Translations under genes and position numbers: made by a program
Shown here: piece after piece, positions 26,613 to 35,940 of the stretch
Layout: each line of letters begins with the position of its first letter
Numbering within the stretch: the first letter of the stretch is position 1
Notes under the pieces: generated by a model
The model's input: only the letters and a program-made list of their open reading frames with translations
Told to the model about the DNA's origin: nothing
Databases searched by the model: none
Source: Massilia alkalitolerans DSM 17462
Lineage (GTDB): Bacteria > Pseudomonadota > Gammaproteobacteria > Burkholderiales > Burkholderiaceae_D
DNA: 64,000 nt
Reading direction: 5' to 3'
Assembly (NCBI RefSeq): GCF_000427785.1
Contig: NZ_ATYR01000003.1
Location: 287,589 to 351,588 of the forward strand

Positions 26613-28574
26613 TTAGCGGCCGATCGACAGCAGGGTGTCGAAGATGGTGCCGGCGATCTGCATGACCTTGCCCGCGGCCTGGTAGGCCTGCTGGTACTTG
26701 ATCAGGTTGGTGGCCTCTTCGTCCAGGTTCACGCCCGAGACGTCGGCGGCGCTGGCCTTGGCCTGGGTCAGCAGCGCCCCGGCGGCGGCGCCGTTGACCT
26801 GTACCTCACGGGTCTTGTTGCCCACCGTGCTGACCAGCTGCGCATAGGACGACTGGATCGTGGCGCTGCCGTCGTTGAAGATGTTCCTGGTCTGCAGGTC
26901 GCCCAGCAGGCCGATGTTGCGGGTGTCGCCCACGCCGTTGCCGTTGCCGGCGATGGTGAAGACGGCCCCGTCGCCGGGAGCGCCCGTCATCGTCACGCTG
27001 ATGCCGCCGAAGCTATAGGTGGCGCCGTCCACGAACTTGACGTCGGCCGACGGCGGCAGCTCCTTGCCGTCGCTCGTGACTACCTTGACGTCCACACCGG
27101 CCGGGAAGCCAGTGAGGATCGGGCTGCCGCCATTGCTGCGGAATTCCAGGGTCACCGGCAAAGGCGGCGGATTGTCCAGGAAGCGCTGATCGACCTTGCC
27201 CTCGCTGATCTTGCCGGTGCCGGTATTGCTCACCGGCGCACCGGTCACGATCGGCGCCGCCGCCGCGATGCCCGCCACATCCTTGACCTGGAGCGCGAAG
27301 TTGGCCGCGCCGGCGATGGTCGGACGTACCAGGAAACTGTCTCCCTTGGCCGCACTGCCGGTGCTGATCATGAAGTCGATGCCGTCGACGTTGACCGGGT
27401 CGCCGTCGGGAATGTAGTTTTTCAGGACGGGATGGTTGTCCGTCAGACGGGTGACGTCGAAACCGGTACCGTTGAACTCGACCTTGTAGTCGCTGTCGGC
27501 CAGCTTGGAAGGATTGGTCACGATTGCATCGACCTTGACCTCGCTGCTCGTCGCATTGTCGATGTGCTTGCCGACGACGGCACGCGCCACATTGAAGAAA
27601 TCCTGGCCCTTCTGGCCATTCTGGTCCAGACCCAGCCGGTGCTGGGCATTGAACTCGACCGCCAGGCCGATCGCGACCTTGCCAAGGGCGCTCTGGGCCG
27701 GATCGAGGGTCCGGGCGCGGAAATCGAGGGCGCCGCCGAGGGTGCCGCCGGACAGGGCGTTATCGGCCAGCACGGTCACCTTGCTGCCGGTGAGGTAGCC
27801 CACCTCGACGCGGGTCTGGTCGAAGGGCGACTTGGTGGCCGCCAGCTGGAAGGCGCGCGCACCCACCACCAGCGGCTGGCCGCTGCCGATCGAGACCGTC
27901 AGGCTGTTGTTATCGCCGGGCATGACGTTGGCCTTGACCTGGGTGTTCAGTTCCATCACCAGCTGGTCGCGCTTGTCGAGCAGGTCGTTCGGCGCGTGCT
28001 GCTGGGCGCTGGCGAAGCTGCCGATCTTGTCGTTCAGGTCGGCGATCTGCTGGGCATACGAGTTGATCAGGGTGACGCTGCTCTGGATGGTGCCGTTCAC
28101 GCCTTCGCGGATCTCGCCCAGGCGCGCGTCGAGGGCCTGGAAACGCGTCGCCAGGGTGTCGGCGCTCGACAGCATCGACTGGCGCGAGGGCACCGAGGCG
28201 CGGTTGGCGGCCATGTCCTGCACGCCCTTGAAGAAGCCCTGCAGCGAGGGCGACAGGCCGGCGGTCTGGTCGGCCAGCATGTTGTCGATCTGGCTGATCT
28301 GGCTGTAGTACGAATCCAGGCCGCTCTTGCTGGCCTGGGCATTGCGCACCTGCGAATTCAGGAATTCGTCGCTGTAGCGCTTGATCTGGGAAATCTGGGT
28401 GCCGGTGCCCTGGAAGCCCACGCCGGTATCGAGCATCGGCGCGGTGGCCTGCACCACCACCTGGCGGTTGTAGCCGGCCACGCCGGCATTGGTGATGTTG
28501 TGGCCGGTCGTGGACAGGCCTGCCTGTGCCGCGAACAGGCCGCTCTTGCCAATGCTGAGGAGGTTACCGGACAT
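26613..28574 (-). CDS. flgK: FlgK, hook-filament junction protein
   Basis: A 653-residue protein beginning with the rod/hook family N-terminus (NLLSIGKSGLFAAQAGLSTT followed by GHNITNAGVAGYNRQ) and ending with the FlgK tail VSGVNLDEEATNLIKYQQAY. It is the first protein after the hook and is exported after the specificity switch. It is about 100 residues longer than the E. coli protein, the extra length lying in the variable centre. A probable sigma-28 promoter lies upstream at 28602-28628, fitting late expression. Confidence 0.95.
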   Translation of the reverse strand: MSGNLLSIGKSGLFAAQAGLSTTGHNITNAGVAGYNRQVVVQATAPMLDTGVGFQGTGTQISQIKRYSDEFLNSQVRNAQASKSGLDSYYSQISQIDNMLADQTAGLSPSLQGFFKGVQDMAANRASVPSRQSMLSSADTLATRFQALDARLGEIREGVNGTIQSSVTLINSYAQQIADLNDKIGSFASAQQHAPNDLLDKRDQLVMELNTQVKANVMPGDNNSLTVSIGSGQPLVVGARAFQLAATKSPFDQTRVEVGYLTGSKVTVLADNALSGGTLGGALDFRARTLDPAQSALGKVAIGLAVEFNAQHRLGLDQNGQKGQDFFNVARAVVGKHIDNATSSEVKVDAIVTNPSKLADSDYKVEFNGTGFDVTRLTDNHPVLKNYIPDGDPVNVDGIDFMISTGSAAKGDSFLVRPTIAGAANFALQVKDVAGIAAAAPIVTGAPVSNTGTGKISEGKVDQRFLDNPPPLPVTLEFRSNGGSPILTGFPAGVDVKVVTSDGKELPPSADVKFVDGATYSFGGISVTMTGAPGDGAVFTIAGNGNGVGDTRNIGLLGDLQTRNIFNDGSATIQSSYAQLVSTVGNKTREVQVNGAAAGALLTQAKASAADVSGVNLDEEATNLIKYQQAYQAAGKVMQIAGTIFDTLLSIGR

Positions 28575-28601
28575 GTGCTTGTTCTTTCTTTGACTGATCT
28601 A

Positions 28602-28628
28602 ACTACGGCAGAATTCTCGAAAACTGTA
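28602..28628 (-). promoter_or_regulatory. Probable sigma-28 promoter of flgKL
   Basis: On the minus strand TACAGTTT, 11 bases, then GCCGTAGT, close to the FliA consensus TAAAGTTT-N11-GCCGATAA and in the same form as the flgM promoter. It lies 28 bases before the flgK start. The first three -35 bases are the edge of the family 1 repeat at 28626. Confidence 0.6.
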
Positions 28629-28748
28629 GGGTGGACGGTAAAACGGTCCAGTGGACTGTTTTACGCCGTCCGCGCGTTCAACTCACGGACGCGCTGTGGC
28701 AATGCTAGTTCCGGTCGAACGCGCGGTCGGCGAAGCCGACCACCCTAC
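28626..28748. repeat. Family 1 palindromic repeat, copy 3
   Basis: A 123-base copy between flgK and flgJ. It starts GTAGGGTGGACGGTAAAACG and ends GCCGACCACCCTAC. The left half-unit is enlarged by an extra AAAACGGTCCAGTGGACTGTTTT stretch that is itself palindromic. It fills almost the whole flgJ-flgK gap. Confidence 0.85.
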
Positions 28749-28753
28749 GAAAA

Positions 28754-29713
28754 TCACGCCAATGAATTCTTGATAACGCGGGTCAGCTTGGCCGCATACT
28801 GCGGGTCGGTGGCATAGCCGGCGCGCTGCAGGCCGTGGGCGAAGGCCGCGGCATCGCCGCCGCTGTTGAGTACCTTGTCATAGCGCGGATTCCTGGCCAG
28901 CATGTTGGCGTAGTCCTTGAACGAGTCGGCCGGCGTATCGTAGGCGCGGAAGCGCTCCACCTTCTGGCGCGCCACACCATTGACGTATTCGGTGGTCACG
29001 GCGGTGGCGACCTTGCCCTTCCAGCCCGGGCCAGCCTTGATGCCGAACAGGTTGTTGCTGCTGCTGCCGTCGGCGTTGCGGATCATGCGCTTGCCCCAGC
29101 CGCTTTCCAGCGCCGCCTGGCCGAGCATGAACTTGGCCGGCACGCCGGTGGCGCGCTCGGCCTCGGCCGCGTGGGCATGCAGCTTTTCCTGGAAATTGCG
29201 CACGTGCGCAGGCTGGACGCGGCCGCTGGCGGTGGTCAGGGGCAGCACCGGCGCGCCCGGCTGGGTGGCGCCGGTCTTGATCATCGTCGCCGCGTCCATG
29301 CCCGGACGCATGCTGCCATCCAGGGGCGCCATGGCCGATGCAGCCGCTGCCGCCTTGCCTGCGGCGACGCCGTCGGCGCCGATGGCCAGTGCCTGGGCGC
29401 CCATCTGGTTCGCGCTCAGCTGGCGGGTCAGCACGTCGGCCAGGCCCATGCCGCGCTTGGCCAGGTTCTGGCTCAGCTGCTGGTCCAGCATGCCCGTGAA
29501 CATCTTGCTCTGCTGGTTGTCCATGATCCCCTCTTGCGGGGTGGCCTCGCGCATGCTCTTCATCATCATGTTGATGAACATGGCTTCGAACTGGGTCGCC
29601 GCTTCCTTCAGCGCGGCGGGCGAGCCGTTCCTGGCGCCTTGCTTGAGTTCGCCCAGGCCCTTGGTGTCGAGGGCAAACTTGCTGGTCAGGTCGGTGGAGG
29701 GAGAGCCGATCAT
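28754..29713 (-). CDS. flgJ: FlgJ, rod-cap protein and peptidoglycan hydrolase
   Basis: A 319-residue two-domain protein. The N-terminal rod-binding domain (about 1-110) contains EAATQFEAMFINMMMKSMRE and MFTGMLDQQLSQNLAKRGMG. The C-terminal glucosaminidase domain (about 165-319) contains AQAALESGWGKRMI and NNLFGIKAGPGWKG, with the catalytic Glu in ALESGWG. FlgJ opens the peptidoglycan for the rod and caps rod growth. It lies 17 bases after flgI and is separated from flgK by a repeat. Confidence 0.96.
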   Translation of the reverse strand: MIGSPSTDLTSKFALDTKGLGELKQGARNGSPAALKEAATQFEAMFINMMMKSMREATPQEGIMDNQQSKMFTGMLDQQLSQNLAKRGMGLADVLTRQLSANQMGAQALAIGADGVAAGKAAAAASAMAPLDGSMRPGMDAATMIKTGATQPGAPVLPLTTASGRVQPAHVRNFQEKLHAHAAEAERATGVPAKFMLGQAALESGWGKRMIRNADGSSSNNLFGIKAGPGWKGKVATAVTTEYVNGVARQKVERFRAYDTPADSFKDYANMLARNPRYDKVLNSGGDAAAFAHGLQRAGYATDPQYAAKLTRVIKNSLA

Positions 29714-29729
29714 GGTATCCGGTGCCTAT

Positions 29730-30833
29730 TTAGATGATCTCGAGTTCGGCGCGCAGCGAACCGGCGGCCTTGAGTGCCTGCAGGATGGCCAGCAGGTCTT
29801 GCGGCGTGGTGCCGATCGAATTCATGGCTTTCACCACTTCGGCCAGCGAAGCGCCGCCCTTGATCATCAGCACGCGGCCCGGGTCTTTCTTGACGTCGAC
29901 CGAGGTGTTGCGGGTCACGGCGGTGCCGCCCAGCGAACCCGGGGCCGGCTGGCTGACGTTGGTCTCGGCGCCCACCGTCACGGTCAGGTTGCCGTGCGAG
30001 ATGGCGCAGCTTTCCAGCATCACGGCCTGGTTCATCACGACCGAACCGGTGCGGGCATTCATGATGACCTTTGCCGCGTCCCTGGCGCGCGCGACGTCGA
30101 TGCTTTCCAGCTGACCGATGAAGGCCACCCGCTGGTCGCTCGAGGAGGGCGTGCGCACGCGGATCACGCGGCCGTCCAGGGCGGTGGCGATGCCGGCGCC
30201 GAACTGGTCGTTGATGGCTTCGACCACGCGGGCGGCGGTCGAGAAATCGGTCTGGTTCAGTTCCAGGCGAATCTGGTTGTCCGCGCCGAGGTTCGAGGCG
30301 ACGGCGCGCTCGACGGTGGCGCCGCTGGACACCTTGCCAACGGAAAGGTGATTCACCTGCACCTGGGCGCCGCCGGCCTGGGCGCCGACGCCGCCGACCA
30401 GCACGTTGCCCTGGGCCATGGCATACACCTGGCCGTCGGCGCCGTGCAGCGGCGTCATGAGCAAGGTGCCGCCGCGCAGGCTCTTCGCATTGCCGATCGA
30501 GGACACGGTGATGTCGATGGTCTGGCCAGGCTGGGCGAAGGCCGGCAGCGAGGTGGTGACCATCACGGCCGCGACGTTCTTCAGCTGCAGCTGGGTGCCC
30601 GGCGGCAGGTTGACGCCCTTCTGCTGCAGCATCGCCTGGATCGACTGCACGGTGAACGGGGTTTGACTGGTCTGGTCGCCGGTGCCGTCCAGGCCCACGA
30701 CGATGCCGTAGCCCGACAGCTGGTTCTGGCGCACGCCGGCGATGCTGGCGAGGTCCTTGATGCGCTCGGCCTGGGCCAGGGGCGCCGCGCCCAGCAAGGC
30801 CGCGGCGAACAAAACGATGGAAGCGAATTTCAT
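29730..30833 (-). CDS. flgI: FlgI, flagellar P-ring protein
   Basis: A 367-residue periplasmic protein with a signal peptide (KFASIVLFAAALLGAAPLAQA, cleaved before ERIKD). The mature N-terminus ERIKDLASIAGVRQNQLSGY followed by GIVVGLDGTGD is diagnostic, and the end (IGTTPQDLLAILQALKAAG) is standard. FlgI forms the peptidoglycan ring around the rod. flgH lies 8 bases upstream. Confidence 0.97.
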   Translation of the reverse strand: MKFASIVLFAAALLGAAPLAQAERIKDLASIAGVRQNQLSGYGIVVGLDGTGDQTSQTPFTVQSIQAMLQQKGVNLPPGTQLQLKNVAAVMVTTSLPAFAQPGQTIDITVSSIGNAKSLRGGTLLMTPLHGADGQVYAMAQGNVLVGGVGAQAGGAQVQVNHLSVGKVSSGATVERAVASNLGADNQIRLELNQTDFSTAARVVEAINDQFGAGIATALDGRVIRVRTPSSSDQRVAFIGQLESIDVARARDAAKVIMNARTGSVVMNQAVMLESCAISHGNLTVTVGAETNVSQPAPGSLGGTAVTRNTSVDVKKDPGRVLMIKGGASLAEVVKAMNSIGTTPQDLLAILQALKAAGSLRAELEII

Positions 30834-30841
30834 GGCAAGCC

Positions 30842-31489
30842 TCAGAACGGCAGCATCGACTGGAAGAAGCGCGAGAACATATTGCTCAGCTCGGCTTTGT
30901 CGACGCGGCTGTTGGTACGGTATTCGACGCGTGCGTCGGCGATCACGGTCGACGCGACGATGTTGCCCGGCTGGATGGTGTCCGGCGCGACCATGCCCGA
31001 GAAGCGGATGTACTCGACGCCCTTGTTCATGGCCACCTGTTTCTCGCCGGCCACGATCAGGTTGCCGTTAGGGAGCACTTCGGTGACGGTCACGCCGAGG
31101 GTGCCGGTGAAGTTGTTCGACGCGCTCTGGGTGTCGGCATCCGCGAACTTGTTCGCGCCTTCCAGTCCCACGTTGGCGCCGATGCGCGCCTGCAGCGGAC
31201 CCGGCACCGCGAAGCTGGCGCTGCCCGTCTTGCTGCCGGTGCTGGCGCCCGACTTGCCGGCCGAGGTGCGCTCGCTGATGTTCACCGTCAGCAGGTCGCC
31301 GATGTGGCGCGCGCGGCGGTCTTCGAACATCGGGCGATAGCTGTTGGCGTTGTAAATGGCGCCGTCCGCGCTTGGGGCGGCCTGCACCAGCATCGGGCGC
31401 GCCGAGGTAGGGCCCTGGACGATGGTGCTCGGGGTGGTCGAGCACCCGGCGACGGCGACCAGCGCGGCCGCGGCGAAGAAGCGTTTCAT
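30842..31489 (-). CDS. flgH: FlgH, flagellar L-ring lipoprotein
   Basis: A 215-residue lipoprotein with the lipobox VAGC at about residues 13-16. Family segments are YRPMFEDRRARHIGDLLTVN, ISERTSAGKSGAST, GSLxxG-like NGNLIVAGEKQVAMNKG and VEYIRFSGMVAPDTI. FlgH builds the outer-membrane ring through which the rod passes. It lies between flgG and flgI with short spacers. Confidence 0.97.
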   Translation of the reverse strand: MKRFFAAAALVAVAGCSTTPSTIVQGPTSARPMLVQAAPSADGAIYNANSYRPMFEDRRARHIGDLLTVNISERTSAGKSGASTGSKTGSASFAVPGPLQARIGANVGLEGANKFADADTQSASNNFTGTLGVTVTEVLPNGNLIVAGEKQVAMNKGVEYIRFSGMVAPDTIQPGNIVASTVIADARVEYRTNSRVDKAELSNMFSRFFQSMLPF

Positions 31490-31501
31490 GCGTGTTCCTG
31501 A

Positions 31502-32284
31502 TTACAGCTGGGCCAGCTTTTGCAGCATCTGGTCGGAAGTGGTGATCGCCTTGCTGTTGATCTCGTAGGCGCGCTGGGTCTGGATCATGTTGACCATTTC
31601 CTCGACCACGTTCACGTTCGACGATTCGACGTAACCCTGCATGAGGACGCCAGAACCATTGGTGCCCGGCACGTTCAGGTTCGGGTTGCCCGACGCACCG
31701 GTCTCGACGTACAGGTTCTCGCCGCGCGATTCGAGCCCGGCCGGGTTGATGAAGGTGGCCAGCTGCAGCGAGCCGATCTGGGTCGGCGCCACGGTGCCCG
31801 GCAGCTTCACCGACACGGTGCCGTCGCGGCCCACCGTGATCGATTCGGCGTTGGCCGGGATCGTGATGGCGGGCTGGACCACGAAACCGCTGGAGGTGAC
31901 CAGCTGGCCGTTCTGGTCGGTCTGGAAGGAGCCGTCGCGGGTATACGCCTGGGTGCCGTCCGGCAGCAGGACCGGAAAGAAGCCCGAACCGTTGACCATG
32001 ACGTCCTTCGAATTGCCGGTCAGCTGGGGGTTACCCTGGGTGTGGATGCGCTCGGTGGCGACAGTGCGCACGCCGGTGCCGATCTGCAGGCCCGACGGCA
32101 GGTTGTTCTGCTGCGAGGACTGGGCGCCGGGCTGGCGGATGTTCTGGTACAGCAGGTCCTCGAACACCGCACGCGAGCGCTTGAAGCCGCTCGTGCTCAC
32201 GTTGGCGAGGTTGTTCGAGATGACGTCGAGGTTGGTTTGCTGCGCTTCGAGGCCGGTCTTGGCGATAAACAGCGAACGGATCAT
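31502..32284 (-). CDS. flgG: FlgG, flagellar distal rod protein
   Basis: A 260-residue rod protein: N-terminus [20 protein letters not shown] and [20 protein letters not shown]-terminus [20 protein letters not shown] and [14 protein letters not shown]. FlgG makes the distal rod. The length matches E. coli FlgG exactly. It lies 64 bases after flgF. Confidence 0.97.
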   Translation of the reverse strand: MIRSLFIAKTGLEAQQTNLDVISNNLANVSTSGFKRSRAVFEDLLYQNIRQPGAQSSQQNNLPSGLQIGTGVRTVATERIHTQGNPQLTGNSKDVMVNGSGFFPVLLPDGTQAYTRDGSFQTDQNGQLVTSSGFVVQPAITIPANAESITVGRDGTVSVKLPGTVAPTQIGSLQLATFINPAGLESRGENLYVETGASGNPNLNVPGTNGSGVLMQGYVESSNVNVVEEMVNMIQTQRAYEINSKAITTSDQMLQKLAQL

Positions 32285-32348
32285 GGGATTCTCCTATTGG
32301 CGACGGACGAAGTCCGCCACGTACAGGAGAATTATGCTGGAGCAACTA

Positions 32349-33089
32349 TCAATTCAAAGCGAGGATCTGGGTGGCTTTCGCCGCGTTATTCTCGGCGTTC
32401 TTCAACAGGCTCATTTGGGTCTCGAAAGAACGTGCCAGGCTGATCATGCTCACCATCGAATCGACCGCGCTGACGTTGCTGCCCTCGAGGGCGCCGCCGG
32501 CCACGCGTACCGCCGGGTCAACTTGCGCCGTGCCGCCATCCTTCAGGCGGAACAGGCCGTCGTCGCCGCGCACCAGGTCCTGCGCCGCGGGATTCACCAG
32601 TTTCAGGCGCCCGAGGATGTTGGCGGCCGCCGGCTGGTCGGTGGTGGAGATGGTCGAGATGGTGCCGTCGCCGCCCACCGTGACGGTGACGTCCGGCGGG
32701 ATCGTGATCGGGCCGCCCTCGCCCGCGATGGTGGCGCCGCCCGCAGTGGTGAGCAGGCCGTTCTGGCTGGTCTGCAGGGAACCGTTGCGGGTATACGCCT
32801 CGGTGCCGTCCGGCATCTGCACCGCCAGCCAGCCCTCGCCCTTGACGGCGACGTCCAGCTCGCGCCCGGTAACCTGCAGCGCACCCGGGGTGAAGTCGGC
32901 CGCCGCGGTCGAATTGACCACGAAGGCGCGCGTCGGCAGTCCTTCGCTCTGCACCGGCACGGCGCGGAACACGTCCAGCTGGGCGCGGAAGCCCGTGGTG
33001 TTCACGTTGGCCAGGTTGTTCGAGGTCGTGGCCTGCTGTTCCAGGATGTGCTTGGCGCCGCTGGCGGCGGTGTAGATCAGGCGGTCCAT
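32349..33089 (-). CDS. flgF: FlgF, flagellar proximal rod protein
   Basis: A 246-residue rod protein with the pattern MDRLIYTAASGAKHILEQQA, NNLANVNTTGFRAQLDVFRA and a C-terminal VDSMVSMISLARSFETQMSL. FlgF belongs to the proximal rod. It is separated from flgE by 115 bases that hold family 1 repeat copy 4. Confidence 0.96.
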   Translation of the reverse strand: MDRLIYTAASGAKHILEQQATTSNNLANVNTTGFRAQLDVFRAVPVQSEGLPTRAFVVNSTAAADFTPGALQVTGRELDVAVKGEGWLAVQMPDGTEAYTRNGSLQTSQNGLLTTAGGATIAGEGGPITIPPDVTVTVGGDGTISTISTTDQPAAANILGRLKLVNPAAQDLVRGDDGLFRLKDGGTAQVDPAVRVAGGALEGSNVSAVDSMVSMISLARSFETQMSLLKNAENNAAKATQILALN

Positions 33090-33123
33090 GATATTTTTTC
33101 CATTTCCGGTGATTCGACGGTTG

Positions 33124-33193
33124 GTTGAACGCGCGGTCGGGAGACCCGACCACCCTACGTAGGGTGTTCGGCTTCGCCGAACGCGCGTTCAAC
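33124..33193. repeat. Family 1 palindromic repeat, copy 4 (inside-out arrangement)
   Basis: Two half-units meet at their GTAGGG ends: ...CCGACCACCCTAC directly joined to GTAGGGTGTTCGG..., with GTTGAACGCGCG outside on the left and CGCGCGTTCAAC on the right. Other copies have GTAGGG at the outer ends. One stem is GTTCGG/CCGAAC, a further compensating change. Located between flgE and flgF. Confidence 0.85.
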
Positions 33194-33204
33194 TCACGTA
33201 TGAA

Positions 33205-34749
33205 TTAACGCAAATTGACGAGGGTCTGCAACACCGAATCCTGCGTCTTGATGGTCTGCGCATTCGCCTGGTACACGCGCTGCGCGGTGATCATGTTGAC
33301 CAGTTCCGCGGTCAGGTCGACGTTCGAGCTCTCCACCGCCGACTGCTGCAGCACGCCCATCCCGCCGGTATTGGGCGTCCCGAGCAGCGGCACGCCCGAG
33401 CTGGCCGATTCCGCCCAGGCATTGTTGCCCAACGGTTCGAGGCCGTTCGGATTGGTAAAGTTCGCCAGGATCACCTGGCCGAGCGGCTTGGTCTGGCCGT
33501 TGCTGTACTGTCCCAGAATGACGCCATCGGCGCCGGTCGTGAAACGCTGCAGATTGCCCGCCGCATAGCCATCCTGGACCAGCCGCTTCTCGCTGGTCGC
33601 GGTGCCGTACTGGGTGGAGCCGTTGTAGTCGATGGTGATCGGCATGGTCAGCTCGGCGCCGGTCGGCGGAAACACGGGCAGTCCGCCCTTCGGCGTCAGC
33701 ACGCCGGCAACGCCGGAGGTCGCCTTGTTCAGGGTGCCATTGGAGTCGAAACGCAGGGTGTCGATCAGCTTGGCCGGCACCTTGATGGCATCGGCCATTG
33801 CCTTGTCGATCTCGGCGGGCGTCGCGCCCGGCACGGCGGCGGCGTTGGCCGCGGCCTTGCCGATGTCGGTCTGGTTCTCGGCGGTGGCGCCCCGGGTGCC
33901 GGCGGCTGCCACCACCATGGCCGAGGCGGCCGCTGCATAGGTTCCGAGCGCCCCCGCGATCGTCGCGGCGACTGGCGGAACCGCTTTCGTGGCAGCCTCC
34001 CAGGCGATACGGGCATCGTTCACGGCGGTGAACTCCGGCCCGCTCCCCTGCGCCGCGGCAGCTGCCTCCATGGCAGCCATCTCGACGCCGTCGACGGCGA
34101 CGTACACGTTCCAGGCGCCGGGTTCAGCGCCCTTGACGTAGAAGGTCGACAGCACGTGCGGATTGCCGAGGGTGTCATACACGCTCATCGGGCTCTGCTT
34201 GTTGTACGAGGTCGGATCGTTCGCATTGAAGGTCGAGGTGGTCGGCGGCAGGCTGCGCGAATCGAGGTTCATCTCGATCTTGACGGCCGTCGTCTTGACC
34301 GGCGCCAGGTCGGACGTGTCGATCCGCAGCGGGGTCGGCGCGCCGGCCACCAGCTGGCCGTTCTGGTTCAGGCCGTAGCCGGTCAGCTTGGCGCCCTGCG
34401 CATTGATCAGGAAGCCGTTCTTGTCCAGCGAGAACTGGCCATTGCGGCTGTACTGGACGATGCCCGAGGCTTCGGTACGGAAGAAGCCGGCGCCGTTGAT
34501 GGCGATGTCGAGCGGGTTGTTCGAGGCTTCGACGTTACCTTGCGTGAACTGCTGGGCGATGTTCGCTACCTTGACGCCGATACCGGCCGAGATGCCGCCG
34601 GCGCCGTTCAGCGAGTTCGCGTAGACGTCGGCGAACTGGGTGGTCGAGCCCTTGAAGCCGACCGTGCTGGCGTTGGCGATGTTGTTGCCGATGACGTCGA
34701 GGGATTTGGCTGCGCCGTTCAAGCCGCTCAGGCCTTGCTGGAAAGACAT
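33205..34749 (-). CDS. flgE: FlgE, flagellar hook protein, with Ala-rich insertion
   Basis: A 514-residue hook protein. The N-terminus (SFQQGLSGLNGAAKSLDVIG, then NNIANASTVGFKGSTTQFAD) and C-terminus (VDLTAELVNMITAQRVYQAN) are standard. Residues about 225-325 are an Ala-rich stretch (AAAAAQGSG, GTYAAAASAMVVAAAG, KAAANAAAVPGATPAEIDK) within the exposed D2 region, making the protein roughly 100 residues longer than common hooks. The insertion probably sits on the hook surface. It lies 39 bases after flgD. Confidence 0.95.
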   Translation of the reverse strand: MSFQQGLSGLNGAAKSLDVIGNNIANASTVGFKGSTTQFADVYANSLNGAGGISAGIGVKVANIAQQFTQGNVEASNNPLDIAINGAGFFRTEASGIVQYSRNGQFSLDKNGFLINAQGAKLTGYGLNQNGQLVAGAPTPLRIDTSDLAPVKTTAVKIEMNLDSRSLPPTTSTFNANDPTSYNKQSPMSVYDTLGNPHVLSTFYVKGAEPGAWNVYVAVDGVEMAAMEAAAAAQGSGPEFTAVNDARIAWEAATKAVPPVAATIAGALGTYAAAASAMVVAAAGTRGATAENQTDIGKAAANAAAVPGATPAEIDKAMADAIKVPAKLIDTLRFDSNGTLNKATSGVAGVLTPKGGLPVFPPTGAELTMPITIDYNGSTQYGTATSEKRLVQDGYAAGNLQRFTTGADGVILGQYSNGQTKPLGQVILANFTNPNGLEPLGNNAWAESASSGVPLLGTPNTGGMGVLQQSAVESSNVDLTAELVNMITAQRVYQANAQTIKTQDSVLQTLVNLR

Positions 34750-34788
34750 GGTGTACTCCTGAAGAATGAATGAAGTAAGCGGCTCGGC

Positions 34789-35499
34789 TTACAGTACTTG
34801 TTTGATATCGGCCATCGTGACGGCGCCCTTGACCGGCAGGTTCAGCTTGATGCCGTCCTTGCCGCCCGTGGTGACGCTGGCCACGCTGTCGAAGGACAGG
34901 GTGCGCGCATCCTTCAGTTCCTCGCCGCCGCGGGTGGCGACCACCTTGTAGGTATAGGTGCCGTCCGGCAGGGTCACCGGCTTGCCGTCTTCGCCCAGCT
35001 TGTCCGGGTCGGACACGCCGTCCCAGGCGATCGGCAGCACGCCGGCTTCCTGGGCGCCCAGCTCGATGGTGGCGACTTCCTTGCCGGTGGCATTGCTGGT
35101 GATGACCACCTGCACCTTGTCGGCTGCGCTGTCGAGTTCCACGCCCAGGATGGCCTTGCCCTCCTGCAGGCCGAGCTTGTAACCCTCGACCAGCACGCCG
35201 TGGCCGATCAGGTTGGTCGCCTGCATCGCTTCGGCCGACTGGTAGCTGCTCTTCAGCGATTCCAGGGTGGCGTTGAGCTTGTTGACGCCGGTGACGGTCG
35301 ACAGCTGCGCCAGCTGGCTGGTGACCTGCGCGTTGTCGAGCGGGTTCAGCGGGTCCTGGTTCTTCAGCTGGGTGACCAGCAGGGTCATGAACTTGTCGGT
35401 ATCGGCCTGGACGCTGTCGACTTCGGCCTTCTTGCCGTTCATGGTCGACATCAGGTCGGTGACGTTGGCGCCCGGGTTGGCGGTGTTAATCGTTGTCAT
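34789..35499 (-). CDS. flgD: FlgD, hook-cap assembly protein
   Basis: A 236-residue protein with the FlgD N-terminal signature DKFMTLLVTQLKNQDPLNPL and DNAQVTSQLAQLSTVTGVNK, then a C-terminal Ig/tudor-like region (LPIAWDGVSDPDKLGEDGKP). FlgD caps the hook during assembly and is later replaced by FlgK. The proline-rich linker seen in some family members is absent. Confidence 0.96.
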   Translation of the reverse strand: MTTINTANPGANVTDLMSTMNGKKAEVDSVQADTDKFMTLLVTQLKNQDPLNPLDNAQVTSQLAQLSTVTGVNKLNATLESLKSSYQSAEAMQATNLIGHGVLVEGYKLGLQEGKAILGVELDSAADKVQVVITSNATGKEVATIELGAQEAGVLPIAWDGVSDPDKLGEDGKPVTLPDGTYTYKVVATRGGEELKDARTLSFDSVASVTTGGKDGIKLNLPVKGAVTMADIKQVL

Positions 35500-35522
35500 G
35501 GGTGGTCACGGCTTATGGGTTC

Positions 35523-35924
35523 TTATTGACCGAGGGTCAGGGTCTTGAGCAGCATGGTCTTGGCCGCATTCATGGTCTCGACGTTGGTCTGGTAGGAGCG
35601 CGAGGCCGACAGCATATTGACCATCTCGTCCACCACGTTCACGTTGGGCATCGCCACATAGCCCTTCTCGTCGGCCAGCGGGTGCTTGGGGTCGTAGACC
35701 TGCTTGAGCGGCGACGGATCCTCGACCACTTCGCGCACGCGCACGCCGGTGGCGCCGGACTGCTGGGGCACGGCTTCGAACACGACCGCCTTGGCGCGGT
35801 AGGCTTCGCCGCTGGGGCTGGTGGCGCTGTCGGCATTGGCCAGGTTGGAGGCCGTGGTGTTCAGGCGCTGCGCCTGGGCACTCATGGCCGAACCGGAGAC
35901 GTTGAAGATATTGAAGAGCGACAT
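35523..35924 (-). CDS. flgC: FlgC, flagellar proximal rod protein
   Basis: A 133-residue rod protein with [40 protein letters not shown] and the C-terminal [20 protein letters not shown]. Length and motifs match FlgC, part of the proximal rod. It starts 16 bases after flgB. Confidence 0.97.
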   Translation of the reverse strand: MSLFNIFNVSGSAMSAQAQRLNTTASNLANADSATSPSGEAYRAKAVVFEAVPQQSGATGVRVREVVEDPSPLKQVYDPKHPLADEKGYVAMPNVNVVDEMVNMLSASRSYQTNVETMNAAKTMLLKTLTLGQ

Positions 35925-35940
35925 AGTCTATTAAACCTTT

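Noticed and set aside
28980-31340. A 786-residue plus-strand frame over flgJ, flgI and flgH
   Set aside because: Spans three real genes on the other strand and has no coherent domain.
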